From assembly GCF_963082655.1 (NCBI RefSeq), contig NC_081554.1, forward strand, positions 39,826,354-39,890,353: 64,000 nt of DNA. Direction: 5' to 3'. This stretch comes from Stomoxys calcitrans (lineage: Eukaryota; Arthropoda; Insecta; Diptera; Muscidae). Below the pieces are notes generated by a model, which was given only the letters and a program-made list of their open reading frames with translations, was not told where the DNA came from and ran no database searches. The position numbers were made by a program, and so were the translations under genes. How positions within the stretch are numbered: position 1 is the first letter of the stretch; the number at the start of each line of letters is the position of its first letter. Shown one piece after another: positions 11,173 through 22,119 of the stretch.

Positions 11173-11983
11173 TGTATTAGTTTATTTCATTTCAATGTTG
11201 TTTGAAATAGGTTTTGAATTTTATTTGTTTCCTTTTTTACAAGTATGGAGTTAGTAGTTTTCTTTCATTTTACCTATACTGTTGTGAAGCAATATTGCAT
11301 AAAATTATTGCTGAGATACTTAACAGACCATAAAAACAGAAGAAAACGATAATAAAGAATAATGAAAATTTCAGCCAAACATGAAAAAGAGGCAAAGCAA
11401 CAATGCTATGAGAGACAAACAAAACTGAAAAATACGACAAACACAAGCAAAGCTTGCAGCCAGCAATGATAAATTTATAGAATAATTATGGAATTAAAAA
11501 TAATAATGTCAAAGAATGCACGAATATGAAACGTAAAACTTGATTTTAATAGATATCAACCCACGAATAACATTTTAAATAATTCTACAAGCTATAAACA
11601 TGTATGACAAAAAAAGCACTACAAGAAGCATACTATATTGTATGTATCTTATAGTGCCTTTTAAACTGTAATTTAATACAAGGCGCCTAAAAGTATGCTT
11701 TGATTTTTTAATTTGACTACATTTTATTGAGAATCTGCTCATCATTTTGTATGATCTTTGTACGTACGAGAGCATATGCTTCTACAACTCTTCATCTGTA
11801 GGAAAGCTATTCATCATAACAGTGATGGGCAAATATACACAGACATGTTCCCTTATTATTGAGCTTAAACTTGAAAAGAACAACAGTTTGATTTATATGA
11901 TGAAGCTTGCCAAATTTACAATTTTTTTCAAAGGACATAAGTCCATGAACCCATCACTGCACTATAATTCAGATTCACTGCTT
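11173..11983. other. AT-rich stretch, no gene recognised
   Basis: No repeat family copy except a possible 25-bp SINE scrap (TATTGAGCTTAAACTTGAA, about 11,855-11,876). The short frames at 11,575-11,775 and 11,747-11,998 show no domain. Confidence 0.45.
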
Positions 11984-12096
11984 ACTTACTTACTTTAATT
12001 AGCTATGACAGACCACTAGCCGAACGTAGAATAGCGTTCCAAGCGCCTTGTCTGCGCTCATTTTATAATCTTTGACACCAAGTTTCGTGGTGCCGT
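11984..12096 (-). mobile_element. RTE-like retrotransposon, 3' end only
   Basis: The reverse complement matches 3,875-3,962 closely: 'ggcgcttggaacgctattct', 'ttcggctagtgg', 'tctgtcatagc', AATTAAAGTAAGTAAGTAAG. The short tandem TAAG tail marks the 3' end. Only the last ~100 bp inserted, a typical dead-on-arrival copy. Confidence 0.8.
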
Positions 12097-14605
12097 TTTG
12101 TCCGATTTGGCTAATCTTCATTGTATATAAAATTCAATTTGTGTTTGTTTGTTTGTCGGTTTGTTTGTTTGTTCCGTATAGACTCAAAACTGAAAACTGA
12201 CTGAACCGATTATCTTGAAATTTCCACAGATTGTGTAGGTTGGTCTGGAATGAAACATAGGCTATATAATTTTTTTATATCGAAAGGGGGGCGGACCCTC
12301 CCCCTTACCCCAAGAGTACTACCCAAGATAGAAGTGGACCGATCGGGACAATATGGGATTCAAATGAAAGGTATTCAAGAGTAGAGTACGAATTTTATAA
12401 TAAAAGTTGGGTTCAAGTACCTGGGGGCCGTCCCAGCCGCAAAACCGCTTAAAATAGGTTTATTTGACGATCATGACAATATGGGACTCAAATGAAAGAC
12501 ATTCGGGAGTAGATTACGAATATGGTTAGGAATTAGGAAACACCACCCAAAATCTAAAGTGGACCAATAAGGACAATATGGGTATCAAATGAAAAGTATG
12601 CGGGATTAGATAACGAATCTGGCATACAAATTCATGTCGAAGTATAGAAGGTTACCCCACCGCCACAAAAACGCTCAAAATGGGCACATTAGCCAATCAC
12701 GGATATATGGGACTCGGTTTGTTTGTTCCGTATAGACTGAAAAACGGCAGAACCGATTTTCTTGAAAGGTTGGTCTGGAAGGAAACATAGGATATATAAT
12801 TTTTCGGTCTCGGAAGGGGACGGACCCTCCCCCACACGCCAAAAACACAATCCAAAATCAAAAGTGGACCAATCGGGACAATATGGGTATCAAATGAAAG
12901 GTGTTGGAGAGTAGGATACGAGAATAGGGTATTAAAATTTGAGTCTAAGTACCCATCGGGCCGCCCCAACCCCAAAACTCCCCCAAACAGACATATTGGA
13001 CGATCATTTCAATATATGGCTCAAATGAAAGTTATTCAGGAGTAGATTTCGAATCTGGCATACAAAATCAGATCGAACCCTCATTAACACCAATTGAATC
13101 AATTTTCTTAAAATTTTCATAGATTGTCTACAAGCGTACACAAGGGAACATAGGCTATATAATTTTTAGATATTGGGTGGAGGCGGACCCTCCCCCTAAC
13201 AACAAAAAAGCCACCCATATCCGAAAGTGGTTCGATGGGCACAAAAAGGGCATCAAATGATAGGTATTGGAGACCATAAAACGAATATGGTATTAAAATT
13301 TGGGTCCAAGTACCCAGCGGAAAAAACTAAACAATTTTGGAGCCAAGTGTTTTGGGGTACGCCCTAAAGCACCCCCGTTGGGAATAAAGAATGAATTTGA
13401 TATATATTTTCAGTGCAAAGTGCCGGTGGCCGTCCCAGCCCCAAAACACCCTCCAAACGGTTCATATTTACCGGCCATGGCAATATGGGGCTTTAATTAT
13501 AGGGATTTGTCTGAAGTGCCATTCCTTCCCTAATAAGAACCTTACCCTAAGGAAGATCATTACCACCAGGAATCGAGAAGGGGCAAGTTCTCACACATCA
13601 ATGAGTGCTTTCCGATTCAGGTTTAAAGCCGAGTCCGAAAGGCGTCAAGCAGTGCGACATCTCTTTGGGGAAAATTTTTAAATGGCCATGCATGGCATTG
13701 TACCTCGCAAATATCGGCAACATTAAGAGGGGAGAAACACCGCGACAAACAATCGGGCATACTTACCCACCATGGCAATATTTGACTCAAATGAAAAATA
13801 TTTGCGAGTAGAAAATGAAAGGTATTTAATCCTAAATTTAATAATTTATCGGCTATCCAATTGTCGGACAGAGTGTTTGGGGGTCCACCCTTCCCCATAA
13901 CACCCCCCAAAACAGGTCTTATTCACTGGCCATGGCAATATGGGGCTTAAATAAAAGCTATTTGAGTGTAGAATACGAATCTGATATACAAATGTGGGAC
14001 CAAGTGTTTGGGGGCCCGCCCTCCTGAAAAACATGTCCCAAAGAGGACAAATTTACGACGATATCAATATGGGGCTCAAATGAAAGGTCTTTGGGAGTTA
14101 AGCACGAATCTGATATCAATATTCGAGAAAAAATTTCTATGGAGCCATCCCATCCACATAACACGATATCAGCCCTCAAAGTGGTCGTATTGGCTCGCCA
14201 AGACAATTTGGGTCTTCAAGACAGTAGAGCCAGATACTGATAGCTTTAAAGGTCCATATTCCAAACCGGACGTATTTGCTGACTTTTGCAATAAGGGGGT
14301 TAAATGCAAGGTATTTGAGATTAGAAAACGAATTTGATATCTAATTTCGAGGCCAATGACAATATGGGGTTCAAATAAACGATGTATTATTATAGGAGAA
14401 TAGAGATGCTGATATATTTTCAGGGCTAAATGTTTGGGGGACAACCCCATTCCCCAAAACTGTTAGTCAAGAGATATGCATGTACAAGCATGATATTTCA
14501 CTAAAAGCTCTTTAATTGCCCAAAATAAAGATCCAGAGTTAAATTTTGTTTCATATGAAGTAAAAGAAGGCGCAGTGGGGCGGGCCCGGTTCAGATAGTA
14601 GTTTA
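12097..14605 (+). mobile_element. Helitron-like non-autonomous element with ~130-bp units
   Basis: The start region carries TTTGTTTGTTCCGTATAGAC and 'ctgaaccgattatcttgaaatttccacagattgtgtaggttgg', and is partly repeated at about 12,719. Diverged tandem units follow, each with 'caatatggg(g/a)ctcaaatgaaagg', 'agtagaatacgaatctga', and C-rich ACCCTCCCCC/CCCAAAACACCC runs. Two adjacent anchors (13,934 and 14,064) are about 130 bp apart. The end near 14,570-14,605 reads AAGGCGCAGTGGGGCGGGCC then CGGTTCAGATAG, a GC-rich palindrome followed by a near-CTAG terminus, as in Helitron 3' ends. No Rep/helicase coding sequence is present. Related copies lie at 34,282 and 62,028. A SINE fragment interrupts it at 13,577-13,744. 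Confidence 0.6.
13577..13744 (-). repeat. tRNA-derived SINE, fragment
   Basis: The reverse complement matches the body of the full SINEs: GGCAAGTTCTCACACATCAA, 'gccgagtccgaaaggcgtc', GCAGTGCGACATCTCTTTGG and ACATTAAGAGGGGAGAAACA line up in order. The tRNA-like head is missing. It sits within the Helitron-like element. Confidence 0.75.
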
Positions 14606-15950
14606 TGTTTGAGGCTTATCAAGTTTTTTGGTACTGTTTTTGCTACATTTTTCAGACCCAGAAGTTCGATTTTTTACCTTCCTCATTTCCAATTCTTTTA
14701 AAACAAAAGCGGAAACTTATTTCCTAAAGTTCTCCCTTCCCTGCTTAGAAAAGGCTTAAAACCCCATGAAGTTCATGCCTACTAGTATGAGCTTGCCGTC
14801 ATTTAATAGTACCATAAACCGTAAACAAAAAAACTATGGCACCGGCCCGTAATGGTGGAGTCGGTGTTTGCAAAGAAACTATTCAAGAAAAACCCCACTT
14901 AGAAAACAAAAAGAATAGAAAAATATTAACGCCTTTCCACCTGAGCTGCTACAAAATGCAGCCCGTCAGCCACATGCACCGGTCATAGAAAACACACAGA
15001 AAAAAAAGCTGCAGCTACATAATGGGCCAGTCCGTATGCTCTCCTGGCCGATGGTAACCACCACACCTCAAAGACTTAAGACACAAAGTCATAATTATTT
15101 TCCCAAGTGTGTGACTAAAGTGAGGAACGAACGTATGGTGCCGGCATTGGAACATGGAATGATGGCTGAAGTGAATGAATAAATGAATGAATGAACCAAC
15201 GAATAAGTGACTAAGTGAATAATGGCACGAATGTGACTTGACTGGCGGCACATGTCTCTAGCCATTGCTCATAAGTCAAGTTAAAAGCCAATTTCCCTGG
15301 GAGTTACTTGACGATCTATGGGTGCTGATTACATATTCCTCTATCAGCCATTTATAAACGAGTGTGTCGAGGGGCCAAACGAGCTCACAAATTATAGAGA
15401 GAATTTTAACAAAAAAATTTTTTTTTTTGAATTTAATATCAAAGCTAAAACACGAAGTCCCATAAAAAAAATGAAGGTGTTGTTTCAAATTTTATTTGTG
15501 TATTTTTTTTTATTTTTGATTGGATATTAGTTGGAGGCATTTTTGAGCATTTTAATCATGCCATTTCGCTTAATTTTGTTTTCTGAAAACTACCTGTTTT
15601 ACTAACTTTTTTCGAAACCTATTGAACCCATAGGGTACGGACGGAGAGAAGGCCAGGAAAACTGTTAAAACGTGACCAAATGTAAAACTTAACGAAATGC
15701 AAATTTGCATTTGAACAAAATCATAAAACACTTGCAACAGGAAATTCGAATTAAGGAAAAATGCAAAAATTCACAGACAACAAAAACAAATTTGCATATT
15801 TCATTCATGGGAGCATTTGGAATGCAGGAGACTGCATATAGGGGTAAACAACTTAGAAATATTAAAAACAAGCTGCTGAAAGAAAAACAAAAATAGAAAC
15901 ATTATTTCAAAGCTGTTTTCAATTAACGGGTTCTACAGTATAAACGATTT
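14606..15950. other. Mostly unique AT-rich sequence with a short GAAT microsatellite
   Basis: Nothing coding was recognised. A tetranucleotide run (GAATGAATAAATGAATGAAT) is at about 15,171-15,195. The 63-residue frame at 15,705-15,896 and its antisense partner have no motif. Could be intron or intergenic DNA. Confidence 0.45.
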
Positions 15951-15979
15951 TTAACTCCTCCTTTGATTTTTTTACTTCC

Positions 15980-16330
15980 AAATGTCGCCAGCCAGACAGG
16001 GGTACAAAGGCCATTCTTATACCCAAAGGAGAAAAACCCTACCACAGGAAAGTTCAAGATTTTCGCATTTTTAGCCCCTCATCCTGTATATCAAAGAGGT
16101 TAACAGATATATAGCTCAGGTTGTAGATTCCTAGGGATGGTTTGTCTTGACAACAGTACCCCTATAGCAGCAGCATGTTTAAGTGGACATCCCTTCAAGA
16201 CTAAACTCCCTACATAGAAAGCTCCACATCAAACAGCGAAGTGGTCGGAACTAAGCATTAATCAGTCTAAGACATAAGTTCATCCATTCCGTAGGATATA
16301 CAGGTTTTGAGGCTCCGTTACTAAAGGGTG
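15980..16330 (+). pseudogene. Non-LTR reverse transcriptase fossil
   Basis: At about 16,010-16,110 the conceptual reading LIPKEGKTLPQ, followed by a degraded DFRIFSPSS stretch and KRLTDIY, resembles the RT motif 1/2 region (IPKxGK...DyRPISL...ERLI) seen intact at 56,060-56,160. About 150 bp further, WSELSINQSKT resembles the RT thumb motif (LxINxxKT). Frameshifts, stops and an internal deletion separate them, so this is an old internally deleted copy. The call rests on short motifs. Confidence 0.4.
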
Positions 16331-16447
16331 TTTTAGTGCACAGAACATTGTATTTCAAATCCAACACTTTGTTTCAAAAATTCCTCATTCCGATAGCGGT
16401 TTCATCTTGACTGTATTCGAGAGACTTTTAACACGGATATACAAAAT

Positions 16448-16749
16448 GGAGGCCACCGTAGCGAAGAGGTTAGCATGTCCGCCTATGACTCTGAACGCCT
16501 GGGTTCGAATCCTGGCGAGACATCAGAAAAAATTTTTTAGCGGTGGTTTTCCCCTCCTAATGCTGGCAATATTTGTGAGGTACTATGCCATGTAAAACTT
16601 CTCTCCAAAGAGGTGTCGCACTGCGGCACGTCGTTCGGACTCGGCTATAAAAAGGAGGTCATTGAACTTATACTTGAATCGGACTGCACTCACTGATATG
16701 CGAGAAGTTTGCCCCTGTTCCTTAATGCAATGTTCATGGGCAAAATTTG
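16448..16749 (+). repeat. tRNA-derived SINE, full-length copy 1
   Basis: The head is tRNA-like: A box TAGCGAAGAGGT at about 16,459-16,470 and a perfect B box GGTTCGAATCC at 16,502-16,512, which form a pol III internal promoter. A ~230-bp tRNA-unrelated body follows (GGTGGTTTTCCCCTCCTAAT, GCACTGCGGCACGTCGTTCG, GAGAAGTTTGCCCCTGTTCC) and ends with AATGTTCATGGGCAAAATTT. The length of about 302 bp matches the copy at 35,411. It is not a functional tRNA gene, because the 3' half does not fold into a cloverleaf acceptor. Confidence 0.85.
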
Positions 16750-16774
16750 GAATTTGGATACAAAATGGTATCTA

Positions 16775-17757
16775 AGGGTACTAAGTCTTCCCTTTCATTT
16801 TCCTTAAGGAAACTATCCTTTCCTTTTCCTTAGAAAGGATACTTAAACCACCCTTTGCTTAGGAAAAGGGTACTAAAACTACCATTTCCTTAGGAAAAGG
16901 GTTCTAACACTACCCTTTCCCTAGGGAAATAGTTCAAAAACTACCCTTCCTTAGGAAAATGGTACTAAAACTACCCTTTCCTTAGGAGAAGAGTACCAAA
17001 ACGACCCTTTCCTTAGGAGAAGGGTACCAAAACTACCCTTTCCTTAGGAAAAGGGTACCAAACTACCCTTTCCTTAGGGAAAGGTTACCAAAACTACCCT
17101 TTCCTTTTCCTTAGGAAAAGGGTACTTAAACTACGCTTTCCTCTTCCTTAGGGAAAAGTTAATAAAACAACCCTTTCCCTTTCCTCAGGGAAAGGATACG
17201 TAAACTACCCTTTCCTTAGGAAAAGGGTACTTAAACTACCCTTTCCTTAGGAAAAGGATACTTAAACTACCCTTTCCTTAGGAAAAGGATACTTAAACTA
17301 CCCTTTCCTTAGGAAAAGGGTATTAAAACAACCCTTTCCTTAGGGAAAGTGTACTAAAACTACCCTTTCCTTAGAAAAAGGGTACTAAAACTACCCTTTC
17401 CTCAGGGAAAGGGTACTAAAACTAGCCTTTCCTCAGGGAAAGGGTACTTAAACTACCCTTTCCTCAGGGAAAGGGTACTTAAACTACCCTTTCCTTAGAG
17501 AAAGGTTATTGAAACTCCCCTTTGATTAGGAAAGGGTACTAAAATTTAGCTTTTCTTAGGGAAATGGTACCAAATCTACTTTTTCTTTTTCCTCAGGGAA
17601 GGGCTACTAAAACTACTTTTTCCTTTCCTTAGGGTACTAAAACTACGCTTTCCTTTTCCTTATGGAAAGGGTACTAAAACAACCCTTTCCTTAGGAAAAG
17701 GGTATTAAAACTCTCCTTTCATTAGAGAAAGGGTACTAAGACTCCCCTTTCCTTAGC
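16775..17757 (+). repeat. Minisatellite block 1, ~31-bp hairpin-forming unit
   Basis: Roughly 31-bp units of consensus ACCCTTTCCTTAGGGAAAGG plus GTACTAAAACT are repeated about 30 times with substitutions and small indels. Each unit contains an inverted repeat (ACCCTTTCC...GGAAAGGGT, 9-bp arms, about 4-nt loop), so every monomer can fold alone. It starts directly after the SINE at 16,448-16,749. Confidence 0.9.
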
Positions 17758-18172
17758 GATGTCGGTAGGCTAGAGGATGCGTGCAAGACTACCAAACATG
17801 GGATCATGAGTACAATCCCAAAATTATTAAAATTGGTTTTTAAGGCTAATAGTAAAGAGTGGCAGAGAAAACCCCAAAAGCAGCAGTAAAACCAACAAGA
17901 CAAAGCAGCGCGAGCCCGAACAAAGAAAACAAAAACACCACCACCCGAAGCAAAGCGCATGAGTTGGTTGGTTAGACGATTTTTTGCCTTGCTTACGGAT
18001 ATATTGTTGTTGTTGTTATATGTTGGCTTGCAAAGAGTGCCTTTCAACAACAAATTTGTACTTCGGGTCGTCAAAATTCAAAATAAATCGTTGCAGGAAA
18101 ATTAACAACTTTCGTAGTTGTTTTTGCGACCAAAATTGTTGTTTTTCAAAATTACCTTTCAAATTACCTAAA
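17758..18172. other. Unique spacer interrupting the hairpin minisatellite
   Basis: About 415 bp of non-repetitive sequence between two blocks of the same minisatellite. It begins with a segment (17,760-17,820) ending in GGGATCATGAGTACAATCCC, vaguely like a tRNA-type B box, and continues CA/AAC-rich. It may be an inserted tRNA-derived SINE of another family or simply old interrupting DNA. The 112-residue minus-strand frame has no recognisable domain and runs into the minisatellite, so it is not called. Confidence 0.4.
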
Positions 18173-18862
18173 CTACTCTTTCCTTAGGGAGAGGGTATTA
18201 AAACTCCCCTTTCGTTAGGGAAAGGGTACTAAAACTCCCCTTTCATTAGGGAAAGGGTACTAAAACTCCCCTTTCCTTAGGGAAAGGTTACCAAATCTAC
18301 CCTTTCCTTAGGGAAAGGGTACCAAATGTACCATTTTCTTAGGGAATGGGTACCAAATCTACCCTTTTCTTAGGGAAAGGGTACGTAAACTACCCTTTCT
18401 TTAGGGAAAGGATACTAAATCTACCCGTTCCTTAAGGAAAGAGTACTAAAACTACAATTTTCTTAGAGAAAGGATACTAAAACTACAATTTCCTTAGGAA
18501 AAGGGTACTTTCCTTAGTGAAAGGGTACTTAAGCGACCCTTTCCTTAGGGAAAGGGTACTAAAACTACCCTATCCTTAGGGAAAGGGTACTAAGAAGATC
18601 CTTTCCATAGGAAAGGGTACTAATGCTATTCTAAGACTACTAAGTAGTTTTAGGGAAAGTGTACTAAAACTACAATTTTCTTAGGAAAAGGGTACTAAAA
18701 CTACTTTTTTCTTAGGGGAAGGGTACTAAAACTATAAATTCCTTAGGGAGGGGGTACTAAAAGTGTCATTTTCTTTGTGAAAGGGTACTAAAACTACGCT
18801 TTCCTTAGGGAAATATTTCTAAAACTATTCTTTCCTCAAGGAGGGTTTCCAAAACTACCCCA
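18173..18862 (+). repeat. Minisatellite block 2, ~31-bp hairpin-forming unit
   Basis: Same monomer and orientation as block 1 (CCTTTCCTTAGGGAAAGGGT, GTACTAAAACT), about 22 units, more diverged toward its right end, where CTTAGGGGAAGGGTACT-like variants appear. The two blocks together span about 1.7 kb. Confidence 0.9.
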
Positions 18863-19575
18863 CTGTGTAGTGTAAATTAAGCAGGGAACCTTGGAATTGA
18901 TGAATTGGTGGAAAGGCTTAGATATAGTGCCCACACGACGGATGGCATACATATCTTCTCAGACACCCATATAATTTCCGGAGAATGTAGTTCTGAATTA
19001 AAAAACCGCCTTAGACTGTCACAGAACACTCAACCACATGACTGAACAGTTTAAAATACACATACAGCCCTACTCTGAATAACAATTTACTGGGAGTTTA
19101 TTCCCTAATCCATTTTCTCTTGTACTAAACAAACTTCGAAAAAGAAAATATCTCCCAGGGAAAAAGTAGCTATTCTGAATCGATATAAAAGGGAGAATGA
19201 GATGGTGAAACTCGGAAAAAAAATCTCCCAAACAAATAAAAGGGACCTAGGATAAAAAATTATGAATTTTATTGTTTTTATAAATGATGATGTGTAGTTG
19301 AGTCATCGAAAATTGGGTCATCGAAAATTGAGTCATCGAAAATTGGGTCACATATGTAAACGTTCCCGCGGTGGCTATATGAACGAAGTCAAGTTCCATT
19401 CAAAAATGTTTTGATTGTAAATGAAACCGATAATAAAGTCTTTGAAATATCTTAAATTATTTGCGTTTTATTTAAAAAGAACTTGTCGAGCCTTTTTATT
19501 AGACTTTTTAAAACGATGTGATTGGTTCAATGGCAGGAATCAAAAGGCATCTTCCTTCTTCTGTTCCATAATCTT
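18863..19575. other. Unassigned sequence with a short triplicated motif
   Basis: No gene was recognised. Near 19,300-19,350 the string GTCATCGAAAATTG is present three times in tandem (about 17 bp apart). A possible degenerate RNase H-like reading (IFSDTH...ELKNRLRLS) at about 18,948-19,020 is too weak to call. Confidence 0.45.
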
Positions 19576-19578
19576 ATA

Positions 19579-20530
19579 TATAACAAGTTCGGCCGGGCCG
19601 AATCTTATATACCTTCCACCATGGATCGCATTTGTCGAGTTCTTTTCCCGGCATCTCTTCTTAGGCAAAAAAAGGATATAAGAAAAGATTTGCTCTGCTA
19701 TTAGAGCGATATCAAGATATGGTCCGGTTTGGACCACAATTAAATTATATGTTGGAGACCTGTGTAAAATGTCAGCCAATTCGAATAAGAATTGCGCCCT
19801 TTGGGGGCTCAAGATGTCAAATAGAGAGATCGATTTATATGGTAGCTGTATCGGGCTATAGACCGATTCAGACCATAATAAACACGTATGTTGATGGTCA
19901 TGAGAGGATCCGTCGTACAAAATTTCAGGCAAATCGGATAATAATTGCAACCTCTAGAGGCTCAAGAAGTCAAGATCCCAGATCGGTTTATATGTCAGCT
20001 ATATCAGGTTATGAACCGATTTGAACCTTATTTGACATAGTTGTTGAAAGTAATAATAAAAAAACGTCTTGCAAAATTTCAGCCAAATCGGATAGGAATT
20101 GCGCCCTCTAGAAGCTCAAGAAGTCAAGTCCCCATATCTGTTTATATGACAGGTATATCAGGTTTTGAACCGATTTGAAGCATACTTGGCACAGTTGTTG
20201 GATATCATAACAAAATACTATGTGGAAAATTTCATTCCAATCGGATAAGAATTGCGCACTCTAGAGGCTCAAGAAGTCAAGACCCAAGATCGGTTTATAT
20301 GGCAGTTATATCAGGTTATGGATCGATTTGAACCATACTTGACACAGTTGTTGGATATCATAACAAAACACGTCGTGTGAAATTTCATCCCACTCGGATA
20401 AGAATTGCGGCCTCTAGAGGCTCAAGAAGTCAAGACCCAAGATCGGTTTATATGGCAGCTATATCAAAACATGGACCGATTTGGCCCATTTACAATCCCA
20501 ACCGACCTACACTAATAAAAAGCATTTGTG
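19579..20530 (+). repeat. 153-bp family element, A subtype, 3'-truncated
   Basis: Starts ACAAGTTCGGCCGGGCCGAA then ATCTTATATACCTTCCACCA, missing the first dozen bases of the family terminus. Five units follow with anchors near 19,765, 19,918, 20,072, 20,225 and 20,378 (about 153 bp apart). It ends at CCTACACTAATAAAAAGCAT, where a MITE begins, so the usual GACGGACGG tail and 3' hairpin are absent. Confidence 0.85.
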
Positions 20531-20532
20531 TA

Positions 20533-20767
20533 TTGGGTTGCCCAAAAAGTAATTGCGGATTTTTTAAAAGAAAGTAAATGCATTTTTATAAAACTTAGAA
20601 TGAACTTTAATCAAATATACTTTTTTTGCACTTTTTTTCTAAAGCAAGATAAAAGTAACAGCTGATAACTGACAGAAGAAAGAATGCAATTACAGAGTCA
20701 CAAGCTGTGAAAAAATTTGTCAACGCCGACTATATGAAAAATCCGCAATCACTTTTTGGGCAACCTA
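20533..20767 (+). mobile_element. Mariner-type MITE, copy 1
   Basis: About 235 bp, bounded by terminal inverted repeats: TTGGGTTGCCCAAAAAGTAA then TTGCGGATTTTT at the left, and the complement AAAAATCCGCAATCACTTTT then TGGGCAACCTA (slightly mutated) at the right. It is preceded by TA. Four further copies are at 43,546, 44,833, 47,048 and 53,663. The TIR resembles those of cecropia-subfamily mariners (TTAGGTTGG...GTAATTGCGG in human Hsmar1/MADE1). No coding sequence. Confidence 0.85.
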
Positions 20768-20769
20768 TA

Positions 20770-22118
20770 AAAAATGCTTGGTTTTTCCAGTGTTAAGATG
20801 TGTAAGTGAGAGATTTGGAACTATGCAAACCTTGGCTCATTGCAATCTCAGCATTAACTTTAGAAAAACTTTTGCACGCTCTTGATGAGATGGTTTACTC
20901 GCTCAGAAGATACATTGCTTACGACAGGCACAAGGACGAACGTTGCCTTGGGATCAAGAGTCTACTAGACGGTACTCGAGCAATGTAGTAGAGGCGATAA
21001 AGATGCAATCTTCATCATACATCAAGGTGAACTTTTTGAGGATACCTGACGACTTACAAAAAATTTCCAAATTATGAAGGAAACTTTATCCATTCTTTGT
21101 TCTCCTAATCACCTGACTTTATTTATTTAGCAATTTTCAACAAAAACAAATAACTCAGCTGTAATACTATTTGTTAGATAACTTTTACCTATTACATTTC
21201 TACAAAAGAATCTTGATTATCTTATGTTTAAGCAATGTCTACAAATATTCAAGCTAACAAGATTAAAGTGACAACACTGAAAATGTCTATGAAAATGAGA
21301 TTTGTTTTATAAAGAAGAAGAAAGTTGTTATTGTTTAAAAGAGTTCCTTTGAAAATCTGGTAAACAAAAACTTTGTTTACCAGATTTTAATCTAAACTAT
21401 TTCCTTGAATATTTTTTGTATACATCAAGAAAATGCGCATTACTTCATACAATAACCCAAACTGATATTGCTATGGTTTCTTCTAACAATTGTTTGCTAT
21501 CTCTATTAAGGCTTCAGTAAATTGTTGGGAATATATGGCAATTTTTCATTTTTTTTTTCTTTCTCCACCACTTTATCACATATTAGCCTAGAAAACATAG
21601 CTTAGGAACAAAATCGGCTATTCCCTGTTGGCCTGAATATATTTCCATAAACAGCACATGTTCATACGAAACCATTTCTGCCACAATGTTTTATGTTTTG
21701 CAATAAATTTTTGCCTTACTGCCAGCCAAGAGCAATACAAGTGGCCCAAATAGTGGCGAACAAGAAAATAACAAAGCTAGAAATAATTAACATTTAGCTG
21801 TAATAACCCAAACACAATAACTTTGAATGCTACAAAAATATATAAAAATAACATGAGGCAATTGTATTCATAAAAGTCAGGGCAAGATTTTTAATTAACA
21901 TGTTATCGGACACTTATTTGTTATGTCTCGTATTTACAACAAAAAGGGGGGAAATCTTAGAAAACTATATAAAAAAAATTCAAAATACAAAGACTCATTG
22001 TAAGGTAAATGAAATGGTGTATTGACTAAAAAATTGATTAAAGTATCCCGAATATATAGTTCATTGGAACTCCATGGTGAAACTTTAAGTTCTTATTTAA
22101 GAAACCATTTTAAAGGAT
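20770..22118. other. Unassigned AT-rich sequence
   Basis: No repeat family member or gene was recognised. The 60-residue frame at 20,806-20,988 has no motif. A short inverted repeat AATCTGGTAAACAAA / TTTGTTTACCAGATT lies at about 21,353-21,390 and could form a hairpin. Confidence 0.45.
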
Positions 22119-22119
22119 T

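Noticed and set aside
16459..16520. tRNA gene candidate from perfect A and B boxes (also at 35,422-35,475)
   Set aside because: The sequence lacks a closing acceptor stem and is followed by the same 230-bp body in several copies, so it is a SINE head.
17736..18074. 112-residue minus-strand frame with poly-Asn and Val/Phe-rich segments
   Set aside because: It runs from unique DNA into the minisatellite, has no domain, and its low-complexity segments come from GTT and CA-rich repeats.
18940..19030. Possible RNase H remnant (IFSDTH reading)
   Set aside because: A single short motif without flanking RNase H or RT motifs; could be chance.
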